From: Paenibacillus mucilaginosus 3016
Lineage (GTDB): Bacteria; Bacillota; Bacilli; Paenibacillales; NBRC-103111
Length of the DNA: 64,000 nt
Reading direction: 5' to 3'
NCBI RefSeq assembly: GCF_000250655.1
Contig: NC_016935.1
Coordinates: 8,521,501 to 8,585,500 of the forward strand
Below, piece by piece: positions 60,528 through 64,000 of this stretch; within the stretch, counting starts at the first letter, position 1; the number at the start of each line of letters is the position of its first letter. The translations under genes and the position numbers were made by a program. Below the pieces are notes generated by a model that worked only from the letters and a program-made list of their open reading frames with translations, did no database searches and had not been told where the DNA came from.

Positions 60528-62051
60528 TTATTTCTTGGACTGCTGGTACGAAGCGTTGTATTCTTCGATGATCTTGTCTCCGCCTTCTTTCTGCCATTTC
60601 TCAACGGCACTGCGGAAACCGGCTTCGTCGATCGCACCCAAGATGAATTTGTACGTGGCGTCTTTGATGCCTTCCTGCAGCCTCGCACCCTTCTCCGTGT
60701 ACGTCTTGGAGTCCAGCGGAGCGGTCGGGTCGTGGATCAGGATCGAGTTATTGTCTTTGACCAGCTTCTCGGCTTTATCTTTAACCGGGATCTTGAAGTA
60801 GCTTTCCTTGAAGCCCTTGATCGTGTTCTCGCCGCCCACCTGAAGCGCCTGATAAGGCTTGATCTCGCGGTCGGTCAGCTTGAGGTCGTCCACCTGGGAC
60901 ACTTTGCCTTCCACCAGGGTGAAGTGCTTGCCCTCGATCCCGTGGTAGATCAGGTTGCCGAGCTCGGCGCCCATCAGCTTGTCATAGAAGGAGAGGATCT
61001 GCTTCAGCTCCGCCTCCGTTTTGACCGCGGATTTCGGGAAGAGCACCGCCGATCCATAGCCCGGGATCGCCCAGATGCCCGCTTTGCCTTCCGGCCCGGT
61101 GATCCGGTTGGCCACATCGAGCTTCATGTTAGGATTCACCGTGATCAGCTTCTGGTACAGCGACTGCGAATCCGAGAGCGAGCCGATATACATTCCCGCC
61201 TTGCCGGTAATGAAGAGATTCTGCTGGTCCGTCTTGCTCGTGACCGGGAAGTCCTGGTTGATCAGCCCTTCCTTATGCAGTCTCTGGAAGTACTTCATCG
61301 TCTCGAGATACTGCGGGAACATGAACTCGGGAGCCAGCTTGCCGTCCTTCTCGCCCCAGCCGTTCGGCGTGCCATAGTAGGAAGCTACGGTCTTAAAAGC
61401 CCCATAGACGAGATCGTTGCGGTCGGTCAGGCCCATCGTATCGTTCTTGCCGTTCTTGTCCGGGTCCTTTTCTTTGAACGCCTTCATCATCTGATACAGG
61501 TCTTCGGTGGTCTTCGGCTCGGGGAGCCCCAGCGCGTCCGCCCAGTCCTTCCGGTAGATGACGCCCTGCCGGGAAAGCGGCCGTTCCTGATAAAGCGAGT
61601 AGATCTTCCCATCGACCGAAGTGTTGTTCAGCACGTTCGGATCGAGGTTCTTCAGGTTCGGGTAGTCCTTGAGCAGCGGACCGATCTCCCAGAACTGGCC
61701 GCCTCGGATCGCATCACGGAACATAAGCAGCGAGGTCTGGTTCTTCAAATACGTGGCCTGCGGCAGCGAGCCGGTGGCAAACGCGGCGTTGAGCTTCTCT
61801 TCGTAGCTGCCGTCCGGCACCCATTGGATCGTGAGCTCGGTATTCGTCTTCTCCTCGACCATCTTCTCGATGGTATCGGAAGGCACTTCCGCCGTGTGGA
61901 GATTCGCCATAATGGTGATCTTCGCAGGACCGGCTGGCGCCGACGAGTTACCGCTTTGATCTGACGGAGCCGACGATGGATTCGCACAGGCCGTCACCAT
62001 GGATGCCGTAAGCGTAGTGACGAGGAGCAGGCTGCCGTGTGACTTTTTCAT
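60528..62051 (-). CDS. Sugar-binding lipoprotein of the ABC transporter (LplA/YtcQ-like)
   Basis: A 507-residue extracellular solute-binding protein, first gene of the island. Lipoprotein signal peptide MKKSHGSLLLVTTLTASM with lipobox VTAC, so Cys22 is lipidated; a Ser/Gly/Pro-rich linker follows. The binding domain has KITIMANLHTAEVPSDTIEK, YQERPLSRQGVIYRKDWAD and KNDTMGLTDRNDLVYG. GGGAGG precedes the ATG. Its long length is typical of the binding proteins partnered with YesS-like regulators in Paenibacillus. Confidence 0.95.
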   Translation of the reverse strand: MKKSHGSLLLVTTLTASMVTACANPSSAPSDQSGNSSAPAGPAKITIMANLHTAEVPSDTIEKMVEEKTNTELTIQWVPDGSYEEKLNAAFATGSLPQATYLKNQTSLLMFRDAIRGGQFWEIGPLLKDYPNLKNLDPNVLNNTSVDGKIYSLYQERPLSRQGVIYRKDWADALGLPEPKTTEDLYQMMKAFKEKDPDKNGKNDTMGLTDRNDLVYGAFKTVASYYGTPNGWGEKDGKLAPEFMFPQYLETMKYFQRLHKEGLINQDFPVTSKTDQQNLFITGKAGMYIGSLSDSQSLYQKLITVNPNMKLDVANRITGPEGKAGIWAIPGYGSAVLFPKSAVKTEAELKQILSFYDKLMGAELGNLIYHGIEGKHFTLVEGKVSQVDDLKLTDREIKPYQALQVGGENTIKGFKESYFKIPVKDKAEKLVKDNNSILIHDPTAPLDSKTYTEKGARLQEGIKDATYKFILGAIDEAGFRSAVEKWQKEGGDKIIEEYNASYQQSKK

Positions 62052-62366
62052 ATCGAAGTTCGACCTCCCAAGTTAAGTTCGTATGCATAGTCCGTGATGT
62101 ATGGCTTGCCCCTTGGATAGTGCGGTTTGCCGTTGTCTTGCACTCAGCATATAATGGAGTTTGGCGGTACGTACATAATCCTGCGATTGGGAGCTGCCGC
62201 GCCCCGCGCAAATCGCCTTCCCGCCGGGGGGATCACCCCTGTAACACGGGCGGAACCAATCAAATGATTATTTTGGCGCAAATGATTATTGCCAGCTCTT
62301 CGCAGTTATCCCTACAATGGTTACTTGAGAAACTGTCTTGTACCCGACGGAGAAGGAGGACGACAC
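62052..62366. promoter_or_regulatory. Divergent control region with 12-bp direct repeats
   Basis: Between the binding-protein gene and the regulator. CAAATGATTATT occurs at 62261-62272 and exactly again at 62279-62290, an 18-base period. Direct repeats of this kind suit AraC-family regulators. A GC-rich dyad region (62210-62255) lies beside them. No promoter matches consensus well. Confidence 0.55.
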
Positions 62367-64000
62367 TTGAGCAAGTACAGTTGGTATACCAAGATGATTT
62401 TGTTCGGATGCCTGCTGAGCATCCTGCCCGTACTCGCGCTCGGCTTCTTCTCTTACCTGAAATCCGCCGAATCGATCCAAAGCCAGGTGAACCTCGGCAA
62501 CATTCAGATCATGAAGCAGACAAACGGCAACGTGGAACAGGTGCTGAAGCGCCTGGACCAGAACCTCACGAACCTGAGCAACTCGACCTTGATGCAGGAT
62601 GCGCTGTACAGCCATCTGGATTACTACAACTTTCAGATCTATAACAACCTGCGGCGCGAGATGAGCCTCATGCAGTCGATTGACACGCAGGTTACCGATA
62701 TCGTATTAATGAATGCGGCTAACGGCTGGGTCATCAACAACTCCGGATTGTTCGCCCTCGACAACTACCCGGCAAGGGACAAGCTGCTCGAATTTCAGAA
62801 GCTGCCGCTGAACTCCACCTGGGTGCTGCATGAGAGCGGCATTCTGGGTGAGACCATGCCGGGCCGCTGTGCCTACACGCTGTCACAGGTGCGCAAGCTC
62901 CCGCTCCTCAGCTCGGAGAAGCGCGGTGTCGTATACGCCTCGATCCCTGCCTGTTCCCTGGCCGCCATGATCAAGGATGACACCGAGAAGCAGGAGGTCA
63001 TGATCTTCGACAAAGACTTCCGCATCATGGTGCATCCGGATGAGACGCTGATCGGCAAACGCTTACCCGAAATCGGTTACATGAATGAACAGGATCTCGC
63101 CCAGTTCACGGAGGAGAAAGTCGGGCAGTTCGAAGCGGATCTTCCTGACGGACGCGCTTCGGTCACTTACGTGCGCTCGGAATTCAACGGCTGGATCTAT
63201 GCCTCCTTCACGGAAATCAGCGCCATTACGGAAGAAGCCCGCTCGATCGGCTGGTTTACGCTCGTCGTCTGCCTCGTGCTGGCCGGCATGTCCGTCGGCG
63301 CAGTCTGGCTGGGCTCCCGCCGCATGTATACCCCGATCCGGGGCATTGTGCGCGCGATCTCGGACAGGCTGCCGGATCCGACGATGAAGGAGCAGAATGA
63401 ATTCCAGCTGATTCATGAGCATATCCAGGACATGTTCCGCTCGAACACCAGCCTGAAGCATGAGCTTCATCAGAATACCCAGCAGGTGCGTACCTTCTTT
63501 CTCACCCGCTGGTATCAGGGCAACGTCAAGCAGGGCGAGCTTGAGGACAAAATGGCACTGTACGGCTATGCGCCTGTCATCGCCTCCTGGGAGCATCTGG
63601 CCGTTCTGACGCTGCAGATCGACCGGCTGGAGCAGACCCGCTATGACGCCAAGGATCTCGATCTGCTCCTGTTCGCGGCCAACAACATCATCGAGGATCT
63701 GATCCCTTCCCAGAACCGTCTGACTCCCGTCATTGTGGATCAGACCCAGGCTACCCTGGTCGGCCAAGGGAACATGACGCCGGAGGAGTTCAACGCCTAC
63801 CTGTACGAGGTGACGGAGTCCATCCAGACGCATATCCGTTCCTTCCTGGATCTCGTCGTCTCCATCGGGATCTCCCTGCCCTTCCGCACCTTATCCAAGG
63901 CGCCGCGGGCCTATCATGAGGGCATGGAGGCTCTGAAGCACCGGCTCAAGCTGGGGGAAGGCGTCATTATCCACTATGCCAACGTCAACTCAGGCAAGCA
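62367..64000 (+). CDS. YesS-like transmembrane AraC-family regulator, 5' part
   Basis: Runs off the right edge; 544 codons are visible. TTG start at 62367 with AAGGAGG seven bases upstream. Residues about 8-28 form a membrane helix (MILFGCLLSILPVLALGFFS), followed by an extracellular sensing domain of about 270 residues, a second helix (WFTLVVCLVLAGMSVGAVWL, near 295-315), then a cytoplasmic linker domain (QQVRTFFLTRWYQGN; LDLVVSIGISLP) seen in YesS/YtdP proteins. The AraC helix-turn-helix expected at the C-terminus lies beyond the window. Likely senses extracellular pectin fragments and activates the divergent island. Confidence 0.9.
   Translation, partial: MSKYSWYTKMILFGCLLSILPVLALGFFSYLKSAESIQSQVNLGNIQIMKQTNGNVEQVLKRLDQNLTNLSNSTLMQDALYSHLDYYNFQIYNNLRREMSLMQSIDTQVTDIVLMNAANGWVINNSGLFALDNYPARDKLLEFQKLPLNSTWVLHESGILGETMPGRCAYTLSQVRKLPLLSSEKRGVVYASIPACSLAAMIKDDTEKQEVMIFDKDFRIMVHPDETLIGKRLPEIGYMNEQDLAQFTEEKVGQFEADLPDGRASVTYVRSEFNGWIYASFTEISAITEEARSIGWFTLVVCLVLAGMSVGAVWLGSRRMYTPIRGIVRAISDRLPDPTMKEQNEFQLIHEHIQDMFRSNTSLKHELHQNTQQVRTFFLTRWYQGNVKQGELEDKMALYGYAPVIASWEHLAVLTLQIDRLEQTRYDAKDLDLLLFAANNIIEDLIPSQNRLTPVIVDQTQATLVGQGNMTPEEFNAYLYEVTESIQTHIRSFLDLVVSIGISLPFRTLSKAPRAYHEGMEALKHRLKLGEGVIIHYANVNSGK

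Noticed and set aside
1..64000. tRNA, rRNA or insertion sequences
   Set aside because: No cloverleaf-type gene, rRNA stretch or transposase was recognised on either strand by reading; a covariance-model scan would settle the tRNA question.

Overview
The window looks like a chromosomal segment of a GC-rich, endospore-forming Paenibacillus-type Firmicute (compare P. mucilaginosus or Cohnella; genus by inference only). The grounds are strong AGGAGG-type ribosome sites, GTG/TTG starts, consensus sigma-A promoters, a YtcQ/LplBC-type sugar ABC transporter with a YesS-like membrane AraC regulator, a bacillolysin-type M4 protease, YflT/YdjX/PerR families and Spo0A-type boxes. No rRNA, tRNA, CRISPR array or complete insertion sequence was seen.

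Layout. 0-9.5 kb: housekeeping and stress genes (glnS, rsgA, a MarR-oxidoreductase pair with a shared operator, an MBL-fold hydrolase) and a four-copy 113-bp tandem repeat. 9.5-17.6 kb: a dCache chemoreceptor with a structured leader, then a proline catabolism locus (proline dehydrogenase, P5C dehydrogenase, a decayed MHS transporter, a divergent sigma-54 activator). 17.8-26.6 kb: a two-component pair, small membrane proteins including a duplicated family, a PH-domain protein, a TVP38 protein, a GNAT acetyltransferase and a YflT stress protein. 26.9-28.7 kb: an ABC exporter broken by two one-base insertions. 28.9-31.8 kb: a RiPP-like operon in which a newly spotted 39-residue precursor with a lasso-type leader precedes a nucleotidyltransferase, an HPr-kinase-like protein, a PqqD/RRE protein and an S26 peptidase, with no lasso cyclase. 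32-35.4 kb: a uracil-DNA glycosylase and a multi-sensor diguanylate cyclase whose 5' end is out of frame at a G7 tract. 35.5-36.4 kb: two tandem 37-residue hydrophobic peptides behind a strong promoter and three Spo0A-type boxes. 36.4-41.9 kb: an M4 protease, a decayed gene-poor stretch and a PD-(D/E)XK-XPD/DinG helicase. 42-46.2 kb: a self-regulated MarR plus heterodimeric ABC exporter operon. 46.3-51.8 kb: Dps, two Fur-family regulators with matching boxes, an orphan response regulator, a YdeI protein and a frameshifted esterase. 51.9-64 kb: a pectin/rhamnogalacturonan oligosaccharide island (binding protein, two permeases, GH43, an unassigned alpha/alpha-barrel protein, MFS carrier, GH105, GH28) facing a divergent YesS-like regulator that runs off the end.

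How it fits together. The pectin island imports oligogalacturonides and breaks them down inside the cell, since its hydrolases lack signal peptides. The proline locus feeds proline to glutamate. The two most interesting systems are the cyclase-less lasso-leader RiPP operon and the Spo0A-box-linked peptide pair. At least five genes carry frameshifts, truncations or deletions; several are single-base or homopolymer events that could be sequencing errors.
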